Made by a program: the position numbers and the translations under genes. Under the pieces are notes generated by a model. It was not told the origin of the DNA. It did not search any database and saw only the letters and a program-made list of their open reading frames with translations. This document shows positions 33,392 through 42,660 of a stretch of 51,499 nucleotides of DNA, in pieces; positions within the stretch are counted from its first letter, which is position 1; each line of letters opens with the position of its first letter. Where the stretch lies: assembly GCF_018063565.1 (NCBI RefSeq), contig NZ_JAGPBB010000017.1, positions 1 to 51,499 on the forward strand, given 5' to 3'. Origin of the DNA: Rhodoferax sp. (GTDB lineage: Bacteria > Pseudomonadota > Gammaproteobacteria > Burkholderiales > Burkholderiaceae_C).

Positions 33392-34183
33392 CTACATTTT
33401 TTGGACACGTTCCACCATCTCGCGCGCAAAGGCCACAAACGCCTGCGCACCTTTGCTGGCGGGGTCAAACACCACCCCTGGCAAACCATAACTCGGCGCC
33501 TCGGCCAGGCGCACGTTGCGTGGAATCACCGTGTCAAACAATTGACCTTTGGCGCGGTAGCGGGCATCGAGCTCCTGGCTGACTTGTTGCTGCAAGGTGA
33601 TGCGCGGATCGAACATCACCCGCAACAGACCGATGATCTTGAGCTCACGGTTGAGGTTGGCATGCACCTGTTTGATGGTGTTGACCAGATCGGCCAGACC
33701 TTCAAGCGCGAAGTACTCACACTGCATGGGCACAATCACCCCGTGTGCACAACACAGGCCGTTGAGGGTGAGCAGTGACAGGCTCGGCGGGCAGTCAATC
33801 AGCACAAAGTCATAGTCGTCGGACACCGTGGCCAAGGCGCTCTTGAGGCGTTTCTCGCGTCGCTCCAGACTCACCATTTCAACCTCGGCACCAGCGAGTT
33901 CACGGTTCGCACCCAGAATGCTGTAGCCGCACTGCGCATCCAGCAGCTTGCTGCTTTGCACACTGGCCTCTTTGATCGTGGCCGACTCCAGCAGCACATC
34001 GTAAACGCTGAGTTCAAGCTGGCGCTTGTCGATGCCCGAGCCCATGGTGGCGTTGCCCTGCGGGTCCAGGTCGACCATCAGCACCCGCTGCCCAACCTTG
34101 GCCAGTCCGGCAGCCAAATTGACGGTGGTGGTGGTTTTGCCAACGCCACCCTTTTGGTTGGCAATGCAGAAAATTTTGGCCAT
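33392..34183 (-). CDS. parA: Chromosome partitioning ATPase ParA (Soj)
   Basis: 263 residues. A deviant Walker A motif (KGGVGKTTTTVNLAAGLA) lies near the start, with VDLDPQGNATMG and FVLIDCPPSLSLLTLNGL as the A' and B motifs. There is no N-terminal HTH, which marks a chromosomal Soj-type ParA. It works with ParB, encoded in the same operon after the hydrolase gene. A perfect parS site lies 54 bases upstream of its start. Confidence 0.96.
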   Translation of the reverse strand: MAKIFCIANQKGGVGKTTTTVNLAAGLAKVGQRVLMVDLDPQGNATMGSGIDKRQLELSVYDVLLESATIKEASVQSSKLLDAQCGYSILGANRELAGAEVEMVSLERREKRLKSALATVSDDYDFVLIDCPPSLSLLTLNGLCCAHGVIVPMQCEYFALEGLADLVNTIKQVHANLNRELKIIGLLRVMFDPRITLQQQVSQELDARYRAKGQLFDTVIPRNVRLAEAPSYGLPGVVFDPASKGAQAFVAFAREMVERVQKM

Positions 34184-34236
34184 GGAGTCAGTCAGAAGAA
34201 GTGGTGAGCAGCAAGCGTTGTCAGGCGATGGTGTAT

Positions 34237-34252
34237 TGTTTCACGTGAAACA
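34237..34252. promoter_or_regulatory. parS: parS site (perfect)
   Basis: TGTTTCACGTGAAACA, the exact 16-base ParB-binding palindrome, lies in the 78-base gap between parA and the LysE-type gene. Confidence 0.95.
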
Positions 34253-34261
34253 GCACAAGTG

Positions 34262-34876
34262 TCAGTGCGACACCGCCAGCTTGATGCCGAACCCGACCAG
34301 AAACAGACCGGCGATCTTCTCAAGCCCGCGGGAAATCATCGGATTGGCGCGAACCCGCTCAGCCAAGAAATGGGTCAGCAGCACCGCGCCAAGCCCATAC
34401 AGAAAGGTCAGCACGGCGATGGTTGCCGCCATGAAGCCGTAAGTGATCAGGCCCAGTTGCTGGGACGGGTCAACAAACAGCGGGAAAAACGCCATGTAAA
34501 ACAGGATCGCCTTGGGATTGAGCAAGGTGATCATCAGCGCCTGCCGCAGGAAGTGGTGTGGTTTGATGTTGAGCACCGGTGCCGCACCAGGTTTGGCCAG
34601 CAGCATGTGCGCGCCAAGCCAGGCCAGGTAGGCGGCACCCAGCCATTGGACGGCGTTGAACGCATCGGGATAGGCAGTCAATAAAGCCGCCACACCCGCC
34701 ACGGCCGACCACATCAGCACCTGATCACCAAAAATCACGCCAAAAGTAGCCGCCAGACCACCCCGGATACCCCCCTTGCCGGTGGAGGTGATCAATGCCA
34801 GATTGCCTGGCCCGGGTATTGCCAGAAAAACAATGACGGTAATGACAAAAGTGCCGTAGTCGGTGACGCCAAGCAT
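34262..34876 (-). CDS. LysE/RhtB-family amino acid exporter
   Basis: 204 residues with six hydrophobic segments. The family start VFLAIPGPGNLALITSTGKGG and the conserved LLNPKAILFYMAFFPLFVD are present. Such proteins export amino acids or homoserine lactones; the substrate is not predictable. It lies between parA and the oxidoreductase gene on the same strand. Confidence 0.9.
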   Translation of the reverse strand: MLGVTDYGTFVITVIVFLAIPGPGNLALITSTGKGGIRGGLAATFGVIFGDQVLMWSAVAGVAALLTAYPDAFNAVQWLGAAYLAWLGAHMLLAKPGAAPVLNIKPHHFLRQALMITLLNPKAILFYMAFFPLFVDPSQQLGLITYGFMAATIAVLTFLYGLGAVLLTHFLAERVRANPMISRGLEKIAGLFLVGFGIKLAVSH

Positions 34877-34990
34877 GGTGTTTCCTGATTGAAGCTGGAT
34901 AGTGGTTTGAGGCGCGGGAAGGCGCTGAGTTTACGTGAGGCAACGCCGGGCCAGCGTGATTGGCCCACGCGCTTGGCTACCAGGGAGAAA

Positions 34991-36274
34991 TCAGCCGCGC
35001 AAGAACAGTCCTCGCAGGCCACGCCAGGACAGCAGGCTGTCGGGTTGCCGACGCTCCGCCAGAATATCCGACAGTGCCCGCAGGATGCGAGGGCTGCGTT
35101 GGGCACGCCAGATCACCAGATTGAGCAGCCAGGGGTGTTGGTTGAAACTTGCTGCTTTGCGGTACATCCGAAACTGCGGCAACAAGGCGGCCAGGCGTTC
35201 TGCATGGCCGGTCTGCACCGCGTCGTCTTCACCAGCATTCCCATCATCCTGCCACGCGACTTGCTGCACCAGAACCTCGGCACAGGCGATGCCGGTTTCC
35301 AGGGACTTGCCAATGCCTTCACCGCTGAACGCATAGGTCGCACCGGCAGCATCACCCGCCAGCAGCACTCCGGGGCGACTCCACTGCGCCCCGTCCAGGT
35401 TGCAACGCAGGGGCGCACCAGCCGGTTTGCCCACCAGCTCTCCCTCGGCCAGCAACCGCGCTGCGACCGGGTCGACGCGCTGAAAATCGGCCAGCATGGT
35501 GCGCAGGTTCTTGCGCGCGGGCGGCTGCTGATGTGTGGCCGGATCAGCAGGCTTGCCGGCGGGGAAGGTGCCGACCCCGATGTTATAGGTGTGATGCGGA
35601 CCCGGGAATATCCAGCCGTAGCCGCCCTTGAGCTCCGAATGCCAGACAAAACGCATACCGGGCAGATCATCGGCCAAGCTCGGGTGGCGCACGTAGCTGC
35701 GCATCGCCATGCTGGAGGCAGCACGCCGCTGGCAAAGGCCCAGCAGTTCCAGACTGTCGGTGGCCGCACCGGTGGCCAGCACCAGCCAGCGCGCACGGAT
35801 ATCACGTGTACAACCCTCTGACCGCAAAGATGCACCGACGACGCGACCGTCGATCGACAAAAGTGGTGCCACAAAACGGGCGGGTGCAAACATCCGGGCA
35901 CCGGCAAGCACGGCCGAGCGGCACAGGATGGCATCGAGTTCCCGCCGGGGAATCACGGCCAGTTCACCCGGCACATCGATGCTGCGGCCACTGGGCGCCA
36001 CACAACGGGCAGCACCGACAACCTGAGCATGAGCCAACACCTCATCAAGTACACCCAGGCGGCGCAACGCCGCATGGGTGTCGGGCACCAACCCGTCACC
36101 ACAGGTCTTGTCACGCGGGAAAGCCCTGGCATCCACCTGCACCACCTGCACGCCAGACTGCGCCAGCAGCTTGGCACAGGCACTGCCTGCCGGACCGCAG
36201 CCAATCACCAGCACATCGCAGCGAGGCGGCAACTGCTGCAGTGGCTGGTTCCAGTCACCAGGCGCGTCGGGCAC
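34991..36274 (-). CDS. FAD-dependent oxidoreductase, geranylgeranyl reductase family
   Basis: About 427 residues. The FAD-binding Rossmann motif DVLVIGCGPAGSACAKLLA lies near the start. FPRDKTCGDGLVP and AGDAAGATYAFSGEGIGKSLETG are hallmarks of the geranylgeranyl reductase-like group. These enzymes reduce isoprenoid chains or act as general flavin oxidoreductases; the substrate here is unknown. I chose GTG 36274 because AGGAG lies 8 bases before it. The frame extends to a TTG at 36328, but this would overlap rsmG and has no ribosome site. Confidence 0.82.
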   Translation of the reverse strand: MPDAPGDWNQPLQQLPPRCDVLVIGCGPAGSACAKLLAQSGVQVVQVDARAFPRDKTCGDGLVPDTHAALRRLGVLDEVLAHAQVVGAARCVAPSGRSIDVPGELAVIPRRELDAILCRSAVLAGARMFAPARFVAPLLSIDGRVVGASLRSEGCTRDIRARWLVLATGAATDSLELLGLCQRRAASSMAMRSYVRHPSLADDLPGMRFVWHSELKGGYGWIFPGPHHTYNIGVGTFPAGKPADPATHQQPPARKNLRTMLADFQRVDPVAARLLAEGELVGKPAGAPLRCNLDGAQWSRPGVLLAGDAAGATYAFSGEGIGKSLETGIACAEVLVQQVAWQDDGNAGEDDAVQTGHAERLAALLPQFRMYRKAASFNQHPWLLNLVIWRAQRSPRILRALSDILAERRQPDSLLSWRGLRGLFLRG

Positions 36275-36294
36275 GGTGTGCACTCCTTGACCCG

Positions 36295-36978
36295 TCAGGC
36301 TTGCGCACGTCGCATCCACACCAGACAACGCTCGGCATCAAGTTGTGGTACCTTGAGTTGTTCCACGTGAAACACGTCTACCGTTTGAGGCAAGGCGGCA
36401 AGCTCATCAGCGGGGTTCTTGCCTTTCATGGCCATCCAGATGCCGCGCGGCGCAAGCGCTGCCACCGACCAGGACGTGAAGTCCGCCAGTGACGCAAACG
36501 CCCTGGCACTGATGATGTCGTAGGGCTCGACAATTTGCTCCACCCGCCTGTGCAGACCACGCAAATTGGGCAAACGCAGCGCTGCCGCGACTTGCTGGAT
36601 GAAGGCCGCTTTCTTGGCAACCGTATCCACGCAATGCACCTGGATGTGCGGACAACAAATGGCGATCACCACACCCGGCAGCCCCGCACCGGAACCCACA
36701 TCCAACAAACGCAAGCTCCGGGTCGCGGCATCTGCTGATCGATCCGCGCCCGTCGCTGACTGCAACCGTGACGTCAGTGGCCCAATGACCGCCAGGCTAT
36801 CGAGCAGGTGATGGCTCAGCATCTCCGACGCGTCACGCACTGCCGTGAGGTTGTAGACCTTGGTCCACTTTTGAATCAAGGCCAGGTAGTCAAGCAGGCA
36901 CGCAATCTGAGCATCACTCAGTGCCAGGCCAAGGTCACCCAGACCCTGGCGCAAGGCGCGGTCCAGACCGGTGTTCAC
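36295..36978 (-). CDS. rsmG: 16S rRNA (guanine-N7)-methyltransferase RsmG (GidB)
   Basis: 227 residues. The SAM-binding motif [20 protein letters not shown] and the preceding [27 protein letters not shown] are typical of RsmG, which methylates G527 of 16S rRNA. Residues near the end ([15 protein letters not shown]) also fit. The start is GTG 36978, which overlaps the mnmG stop (GTGA). A near-perfect parS site lies within the gene. Confidence 0.95.
   Translation of the reverse strand: MNTGLDRALRQGLGDLGLALSDAQIACLLDYLALIQKWTKVYNLTAVRDASEMLSHHLLDSLAVIGPLTSRLQSATGADRSADAATRSLRLLDVGSGAGLPGVVIAICCPHIQVHCVDTVAKKAAFIQQVAAALRLPNLRGLHRRVEQIVEPYDIISARAFASLADFTSWSVAALAPRGIWMAMKGKNPADELAALPQTVDVFHVEQLKVPQLDAERCLVWMRRAQA
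36359..36374. promoter_or_regulatory. parS: parS-like site (one mismatch)
   Basis: TGTTCCACGTGAAACA differs from the ParB palindrome at one base. It lies within the 3' part of rsmG. Confidence 0.8.
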
Positions 36979-39056
36979 GTCTGCCCTTCTTTGCCCTCGG
37001 CCACAAATCCCTTGAGCCTGGACTTCTTGAGGTGGATCAGCAACAACGAGATGGTGGCTGGTGTGATGCCCGAAAGACGCGATGCATGACCCAGTGTCTC
37101 CGGCTTGTGCCGATTGAGCTTTTGCCGCGCCTCAAAACTCAGTGCACTCACCTGCATGTAATCCAGATCCTGCGGCAACCGGAGGTTTTCATAGTGGGCC
37201 GCCCGACCCACATCGGACTTTTGCCGGTCGATGTAACCCGAGTACTTGGCAGCAATTTCCACCTGCTCGATCACCGACAAAGCCAGCAAATCGGTGTCAG
37301 TCAAACCTGCTGTTTCACGTGAAACATGGGCAGGCAACTCCACCGCGGCGTGTTTGCCACCATCGAGCGACATCAAGCTGGCGTAACTCACATCCGGGCG
37401 TCGCAGCAAATCGGCCAGGTTGTACTCATGCTCAATGGCCTTGCCCAGTACACGCTCCGACTCTGATGCATCCAGATTTTTCGGGCTGACCCAGATCGAA
37501 CGCAAGCGCTCTGTTTCACGTGAAACCGCATCGCGCTTGCGGTTGAACGCGTCCCAACGCACATCGTCGATCAGACCCAACTGACGCCCTGCATCGGTCA
37601 GCCGTGCGTCGGCATTGTCTTCGCGCAACTGCAAGCGAAACTCGGCCCGGCTGGTGAACATGCGGTACGGCTCAGTCACCCCTTTGGTGATCAGGTCATC
37701 CACCATCACACCCAGGTAAGCCACATCACGCGCCGGCAACCAAGCCTCGCCGTCATAGCTGACGCTTCCTGCCGCACTGTCCCCCGCCACACCGCCACCC
37801 CCCATCGCGCGCACCTGCAAGGCGGCGTTGATACCGGCAAACAAACCCTGCGCTGCCGCCTCTTCGTAACCGGTGGTACCGTTGATCTGGCCAGCAAAAA
37901 ACAGCCCGCCCAGTGCGCGCGTCTCAAAGTTGCTGCGCAACTGTTGCGGGTCAAAATAATCGTATTCAATGGCGTAACCCGGGCGCAGCAGGTGCGCATT
38001 CTCCAGCCCGGCCATGCTGCGCACCAGCTCGTACTGGATGTCAAACGGCAAGCTGGTGCTGATGCCGTTGGGGTAGTACTCGTGCGTGTTCAGGCCCTCG
38101 GGTTCGAGAAAAATCTGGTGGCTCTCCTTATCGGCAAAACGGTTGATCTTGTCCTCGACGCTGGGGCAATAGCGCGGCCCCACGCCTTCGATCTTGCCGG
38201 TGAACATCGGGCTGCGATCGAACCCGCTGCGGATGATGTCGTGCGTGCGTGCATTGGTGTGGGTGATCCAGCACGACATCTGCAGCGGGTGCTGCTGCGC
38301 CCGCCCGAGAAAACTGAACACCGGCATGCCCGGGCCACCCGCCAGTCCGCCAGGCAAACCGCCATCCGCGGGCAGTGCGGTCCCCGTCACACCATCGCCC
38401 AGTTGCTCCTGGCATTTGCTGAAGTCAATGCTGCGCCCATCGATGCGCGGCGGCGTGCCGGTTTTCAGGCGCGCCTGAGGTAGCTTGAGCTCCTTGAGCC
38501 GTGCACTCAGGCTCACCGCCGGTGGATCTCCAGCGCGCCCCGCCGGGTAATTGGCCAAACCCACGTGCACCTTGCCGTCCAGAAAGGTGCCCGCCGTCAG
38601 CACCACGGTGCTGGCCGCAAAGCGGATACCCAGTTGCGTCACCGCACCCACCACGCGGTCACCCTGCACCATCAGGTCGTCCACCGCCTGCTGAAACAGC
38701 CACAGGTTGGGCTGGTTTTCCAACCGGCGGCGGATCGCCGCCTTGTACAAGATACGGTCAGCCTGCGCCCGTGTGGCACGCACCGCCGGCCCCTTGCTAG
38801 CGTTGAGAATGCGAAACTGCACACCGCCCTCGTCGGTCGCGGCGGCCATGGCGCCACCCAGCGCGTCGACCTCCTTGACCAGATGCCCCTTGCCAATGCC
38901 GCCGATCGACGGGTTGCAGCTCATCTGCCCCAGCGTCTCGATGTTGTGGGTGAGCAGCAGTGTTTTGCAGCCCATGCGGGCAGCGGCCAGCGCGGCCTCG
39001 GTGCCAGCATGGCCACCGCCGACGACGATCACGTCAAAGTGTTGGGGATAAAGCAT
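36975..39056 (-). CDS. mnmG: tRNA uridine-5-carboxymethylaminomethyl modification enzyme MnmG (GidA)
   Basis: About 693 residues. The FAD-binding start [23 protein letters not shown] and the conserved [22 protein letters not shown] are present. With MnmE it modifies the wobble uridine of certain tRNAs. It is longer than the usual 620-640 residues because of Gly/Ala-rich insertions (such as [12 protein letters not shown]). ATG 39056 starts the family sequence MLYPQHFD; the frame upstream to 39101 is not conserved. Two parS-like sites are embedded in its coding sequence. Confidence 0.96.
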   Translation of the reverse strand: MLYPQHFDVIVVGGGHAGTEAALAAARMGCKTLLLTHNIETLGQMSCNPSIGGIGKGHLVKEVDALGGAMAAATDEGGVQFRILNASKGPAVRATRAQADRILYKAAIRRRLENQPNLWLFQQAVDDLMVQGDRVVGAVTQLGIRFAASTVVLTAGTFLDGKVHVGLANYPAGRAGDPPAVSLSARLKELKLPQARLKTGTPPRIDGRSIDFSKCQEQLGDGVTGTALPADGGLPGGLAGGPGMPVFSFLGRAQQHPLQMSCWITHTNARTHDIIRSGFDRSPMFTGKIEGVGPRYCPSVEDKINRFADKESHQIFLEPEGLNTHEYYPNGISTSLPFDIQYELVRSMAGLENAHLLRPGYAIEYDYFDPQQLRSNFETRALGGLFFAGQINGTTGYEEAAAQGLFAGINAALQVRAMGGGGVAGDSAAGSVSYDGEAWLPARDVAYLGVMVDDLITKGVTEPYRMFTSRAEFRLQLREDNADARLTDAGRQLGLIDDVRWDAFNRKRDAVSRETERLRSIWVSPKNLDASESERVLGKAIEHEYNLADLLRRPDVSYASLMSLDGGKHAAVELPAHVSRETAGLTDTDLLALSVIEQVEIAAKYSGYIDRQKSDVGRAAHYENLRLPQDLDYMQVSALSFEARQKLNRHKPETLGHASRLSGITPATISLLLIHLKKSRLKGFVAEGKEGQT
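37311..37326. promoter_or_regulatory. parS: parS site (perfect) inside mnmG
   Basis: TGTTTCACGTGAAACA, the exact ParB palindrome, is embedded in the mnmG coding sequence. Confidence 0.93.
37512..37527. promoter_or_regulatory. parS: parS-like site (one mismatch) inside mnmG
   Basis: TGTTTCACGTGAAACC differs from the consensus at the last base only. It is 201 bases from the perfect copy. Confidence 0.85.
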
Positions 39057-39183
39057 GCGGCCAATTTTACCGACCGTCCCAAAAACCATAGCTGGAACCA
39101 CCGCTTGTCCCGGTGATCGACCCGGATCAAAGGCACAATGACAGCCTGCAGTTTTGATTCAACCTCATCAACAGGACAAGACC

Positions 39184-40398
39184 ATGGCATCCGGAAAAAT
39201 ACTCGTCGCACAAGGTGGTGGCCCCACCGCCGTCATCAACCAGTCACTCGTCGGCGTGGCACTCGAAGCGCGCCGCTTTGCCCAGATTGGTCACATCTAT
39301 GGTGCACTCAATGGGGTGCGCGGCATTGTGGATGAGCGTTTTGTTGACCTGACGCAGGAGACCAGTCACAACCTCGAACTGGTGGCCAACACGCCCTCGA
39401 GTGCTTTGGGCTCGACCCGCGACAAGCCTGACGCGGCCTACTGCCATGAGATTTTCAAGGTCCTGCAGGCACACCAGATCGGTCACTTCTTCTACATCGG
39501 TGGCAACGATTCGAGCGACACCGTGCGCATCGTCAGCGAGGAGGCGCAGGCAGCCAACTACCCCTTGCGCAGCATCCACATTCCCAAGACCATTGACAAC
39601 GATCTGGTCGGCAGCGACCACACGCCGGGTTTTCCGTCGGCCGCACGGTTTGTGGCGCAGGCTTTTGCCGGAGCCAATCTGGACAATGCTGCCCTGCCCG
39701 GTGTTTATGTGTGTGTGGTCATGGGTCGTCACGCCGGTTTTCTGACCGCCGCCTCGGCCCTGGGCAAGAAGTTCCCCGACGACGGCCCACACCTGATCTA
39801 TTTGCCCGAACGCACCTTTGTGCTTGACAAGTTTCTGGCCGACGTCAAAGCCATGTACGAGCGCCATGGCCGCTGCGTGATTGCCGTGTCGGAGGGCATT
39901 CACGACGAGTCCGGCGCGCCGATTGCCGCCCTGCTGGCCAAAGACCTGGAGCACGATGCGCACGGCAACGTGCAGCTCTCAGGCAGTGGCGCGCTGGCGG
40001 ATTTGCTGTGCGAGGAAATCAAGGCCAAACTCAAGATCAAGCGCGTGCGGGGTGACACGCTGGGCTACATGCAGCGCTCGTTCATCGGATGTGTCTCTGA
40101 CGTGGACCAGCGTGAAGCCCGCGAGGTGGGAGAAAAGGCGGTGCAGTTTGCCATGTGGGGCGGACAAGACGGCTCGGTGGCCATCAAGCGCACCGGGTTT
40201 TATTCGGTCGACTACGAACTGTTACCGCTGACCGCCGTGGCGGGTAAAACCCGCACCATGGAAGATCAGTTCATCTCGGCCAGCGGCACGGACGTCACCG
40301 ACGCCTTCCGGCTGTACCTGCGCCCGCTGCTGGGCTCGGGCATGCCCGACGCTTTCCGCTTGCGGCACAACCCGGTGGCCAAGGTTTTACATAAGTAA
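39184..40398 (+). CDS. 6-phosphofructokinase, probably PPi-dependent
   Basis: About 404 residues. GGGPTAVINQSLVG opens the phosphofructokinase fold. Two positions that separate PPi from ATP enzymes carry the PPi type: Asp109 in GGND and Lys135 in PKTIDND. MGRHAGFLTAASALG is also conserved. The enzyme would interconvert fructose 6-phosphate and the 1,6-bisphosphate reversibly with pyrophosphate, saving ATP in glycolysis. ATG 39184 follows AGGAC. It is divergent from mnmG. Confidence 0.9.
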   Translation: MASGKILVAQGGGPTAVINQSLVGVALEARRFAQIGHIYGALNGVRGIVDERFVDLTQETSHNLELVANTPSSALGSTRDKPDAAYCHEIFKVLQAHQIGHFFYIGGNDSSDTVRIVSEEAQAANYPLRSIHIPKTIDNDLVGSDHTPGFPSAARFVAQAFAGANLDNAALPGVYVCVVMGRHAGFLTAASALGKKFPDDGPHLIYLPERTFVLDKFLADVKAMYERHGRCVIAVSEGIHDESGAPIAALLAKDLEHDAHGNVQLSGSGALADLLCEEIKAKLKIKRVRGDTLGYMQRSFIGCVSDVDQREAREVGEKAVQFAMWGGQDGSVAIKRTGFYSVDYELLPLTAVAGKTRTMEDQFISASGTDVTDAFRLYLRPLLGSGMPDAFRLRHNPVAKVLHK

Positions 40399-40401
40399 AT
40401 C

Positions 40402-40449
40402 GACCTCTAGCCCATACAATACAAGCATCTATAGCTATTGTTTTTGCGA
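40402..40449 (+). repeat. Dispersed intergenic repeat, copy 2
   Basis: It reads GACCTCTAGCCCATA, 16 bases, then AGCTATTGTTTTTG. It is the same two-block element as at 33337-33384 but in the opposite orientation. It fills most of the 64-base gap after the phosphofructokinase gene, ending 13 bases before the next start. Confidence 0.6.
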
Positions 40450-40462
40450 GAGAATACGCACC

Positions 40463-41038
40463 ATGAAACTTCTGGTCTTTGCGGGCAGCACGCGCCAACA
40501 GTCCTATAACCGGCAGTTGGCTCGCGCTGCAGCCGACATGGCGCGCTCGCAGGGTGCCGACGTCACGCTGCTGGAGCTGGGTAGCCTGGACATCCCGCTG
40601 TACAACGCCGATCTGGAAGCTCAGGGCACGCCGCCCGATGTGATCCGGCTCAAGCAGCTATTGTGGGAACATCCGGCGTGGATCATCTGCTCGCCCGAGT
40701 ACAACGCTGGCATGACGGCGCTGCTCAAGAACAGTATCGACTGGGCATCCAGTCCGGTCAAAGGCAACACCGACTGGGCCGACGGACTCAAGCCCTTTGC
40801 AGGCAAGGTGGTCGGCCTGTTATCTGCATCACCCGGTGCTCTGGGGGGATTGCGCTCACTGATGACCCTGGGACCGCTGCTGTTGAACCTGCAATGCTGG
40901 GTTGCACCGAGACAATTTGCTGTGGCTGGTGCCGCACAAGCCTTTGATGCCAGCGGCCAACTGGTGTCGGCACCACAGCGCAGTGGCGTGCAGGCCGTTG
41001 TTGACCAGGTGGTCTGGGCCGGCCAGCGGTTGGCCTGA
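40463..41038 (+). CDS. NADPH-dependent FMN reductase family protein
   Basis: 191 residues with a flavodoxin-like fold. The phosphate-binding start LLVFAGSTRQQSYNRQLA and the active-site segment SPEYNAGMTALLKNSIDWAS match the family. It probably reduces free flavins or quinones with NADPH. It stands alone with the repeat before it and 142 bases of sequence after it, in which I see no gene. Confidence 0.9.
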   Translation: MKLLVFAGSTRQQSYNRQLARAAADMARSQGADVTLLELGSLDIPLYNADLEAQGTPPDVIRLKQLLWEHPAWIICSPEYNAGMTALLKNSIDWASSPVKGNTDWADGLKPFAGKVVGLLSASPGALGGLRSLMTLGPLLLNLQCWVAPRQFAVAGAAQAFDASGQLVSAPQRSGVQAVVDQVVWAGQRLA

Positions 41039-41180
41039 ACGGTCACGTTGTCAGGTAGCGCCAATTCCGCAAGATCACCATGCCTTAACCCAAGCCGATT
41101 AAACTCAACCGATCGGCATGAACCCTGCATGTCTGTCTGTACCTTTGGCTTGATTGACTTTTCCTCAAGGAATCCCACCC

Positions 41181-41789
41181 ATGAAGCTTTATTACTCGTC
41201 CGGTGCCTGTTCATTGGCACCCCATATCGTCCTGAAAGAATCGGGTCTGGCCTTTGAGGCCATTTCAGCGCCCACCAAAACCCACAAGCTGGCCGACGGC
41301 ACGGACTACTACACCATCAACCCGCTGGGATATGTGCCGCTGCTGGTGCTCGATGATGGTCGTCAGTTGCACGAATGTGCGGTGATCATGCAGTATGTGG
41401 CCGATCAGGCGCCACAAACGCAGTTGGCGCCCGCGAACGGGAGTTTTGAGCGTTACAAACAGCAGGAGTGGCTGAACTTCATTGCCACCGAACTGCACAA
41501 AGGCTTCTCACCGCTGTTCACACCGGGTATGCCCGAGGAGGCCAAGACACTGTTCAAGACCCGCCTCATGGGACGACTGCAATGGGTGGATGGCGAGCTC
41601 AAAGGCAAGTCGTTTCTGACCGGAGACAGTTTCACCATCGCCGATGCTTACCTGTTTGTGGTGAGCGGCTGGGGTAAATTTGTCGGGCTGGATACCTCTG
41701 CCCTGGGCGAGTTGACCGCGTTTTCTGCGCGTGTGGCAACGCGCCCGGCCGTGCAGGACACTTTGCGCGCTGAAGGCTTGCTCAAGTAA
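41181..41789 (+). CDS. Glutathione S-transferase
   Basis: About 202 residues. MKLYYSSGACSLAPHIVLKE is the start of beta-class bacterial enzymes with the active-site Cys in GACS. The NPLGYVPLLVLDDG loop and the TIADAYLFVV segment of the helical domain are present. ATG 41181 follows AAGGAA; the frame starting at 41154 adds nine non-conserved residues. Its physiological substrate is unknown. Confidence 0.93.
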   Translation: MKLYYSSGACSLAPHIVLKESGLAFEAISAPTKTHKLADGTDYYTINPLGYVPLLVLDDGRQLHECAVIMQYVADQAPQTQLAPANGSFERYKQQEWLNFIATELHKGFSPLFTPGMPEEAKTLFKTRLMGRLQWVDGELKGKSFLTGDSFTIADAYLFVVSGWGKFVGLDTSALGELTAFSARVATRPAVQDTLRAEGLLK

Positions 41790-41829
41790 CTGCGTTTGTG
41801 CCCAGTGGCACCCCCATCAAGGTCTGTTC

Positions 41830-42573
41830 ATGATTTTTGAGAAAACCAGCATCGCTGCGCGTGACACCCACCATGTCGTCGGCGCAACGGCCCATTGCTC
41901 GCCGGTGGCCGTGCCGGAATACCTGGAAAAAACCTACTGGTGGGCCTACACCCACCCCAATGCGGTGCGGGTGTTTGAACGCCAGTGGCTGGTCAACTTG
42001 ATCCTGTGGGGCAATTTTTCACGTTTGCGTGACCTGGCACTGGATGAAATGGGCAAGGCCGTGCAAGGCCAGGTGCTGCAAGTGGCCTGTGTCTACGGCA
42101 ACCTGACGGAACATCTGGTGCGCCGTCTTGGCCCCAAGGGTCACCTGAATGTGGTGGACGTGGCACCGGTGCAAATCAAAAACCTGCACCAGAAGCTCAA
42201 CGACAAACGTCAGGTGAGCATCCTGCAACAGGACGCGTCGCAGCTGTCTTTCGACAATGCCAGCCATGACGCGGTGCTGGTGTTTTTTCTGCTGCACGAA
42301 ATGCCGCTGGAAGTGCGGCGAAAAACCATTGCCGAAGCTCTGCGGGTGACCAAGCCAGGCGGCAAACTGATTTTTGTGGACTACCACAAACCGGTGGCGA
42401 GCAGCCCGTTTCGGTACCTCATGGTGCCCATTCTCAGCACGCTTGAACCCTTTGCGATGGACTTGTGGAACCACAACATCACCGACTGGCTACCCGCCGG
42501 TGGCAGCTACAGCCACATGGATCATCAAACGTACTTTGGCGGTTTGTACCAGAAGCTCGTCATCACGCGGTAG
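41830..42573 (+). CDS. rquA: Rhodoquinone biosynthesis methyltransferase-like protein RquA
   Basis: About 247 residues. YLEKTYWWAYTHPNAVRVFE and WLVNLILWGNFSRLRD form the distinctive RquA N-terminus. A methyltransferase-like core follows (VLQVACVYGNLTEHLVRRL, NVVDVAPVQIKNL, VFFLLHEMP, LRVTKPGGKLIFVDYHKP). RquA converts ubiquinone to rhodoquinone, the low-potential quinone used with fumarate reductase under low oxygen. RquA is patchily distributed, and rhodoquinone is well known from Rhodoferax. ATG 41830 was chosen for its fit to the family; the frame starts earlier at 41731 inside the preceding gene. Confidence 0.88.
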   Translation: MIFEKTSIAARDTHHVVGATAHCSPVAVPEYLEKTYWWAYTHPNAVRVFERQWLVNLILWGNFSRLRDLALDEMGKAVQGQVLQVACVYGNLTEHLVRRLGPKGHLNVVDVAPVQIKNLHQKLNDKRQVSILQQDASQLSFDNASHDAVLVFFLLHEMPLEVRRKTIAEALRVTKPGGKLIFVDYHKPVASSPFRYLMVPILSTLEPFAMDLWNHNITDWLPAGGSYSHMDHQTYFGGLYQKLVITR

Positions 42574-42660
42574 TCCAAAGCCCCGACGCGTCAGGTGCAC
42601 CATGACAGGGCGCACTTCATAAGATAATCCGCCACTGTCCGCCCCTCATACACCGCTGTT

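Noticed and set aside
34889-35821. 310-codon plus-strand frame opposite the FAD oxidoreductase
   Set aside because: Antisense shadow; the minus strand has a complete FAD-binding fold.
41039-41180. Terminator after the FMN reductase gene (GCCGAT/ATCGGC)
   Set aside because: A 6-base stem with a 12-base loop and no T-tract is too weak to call.
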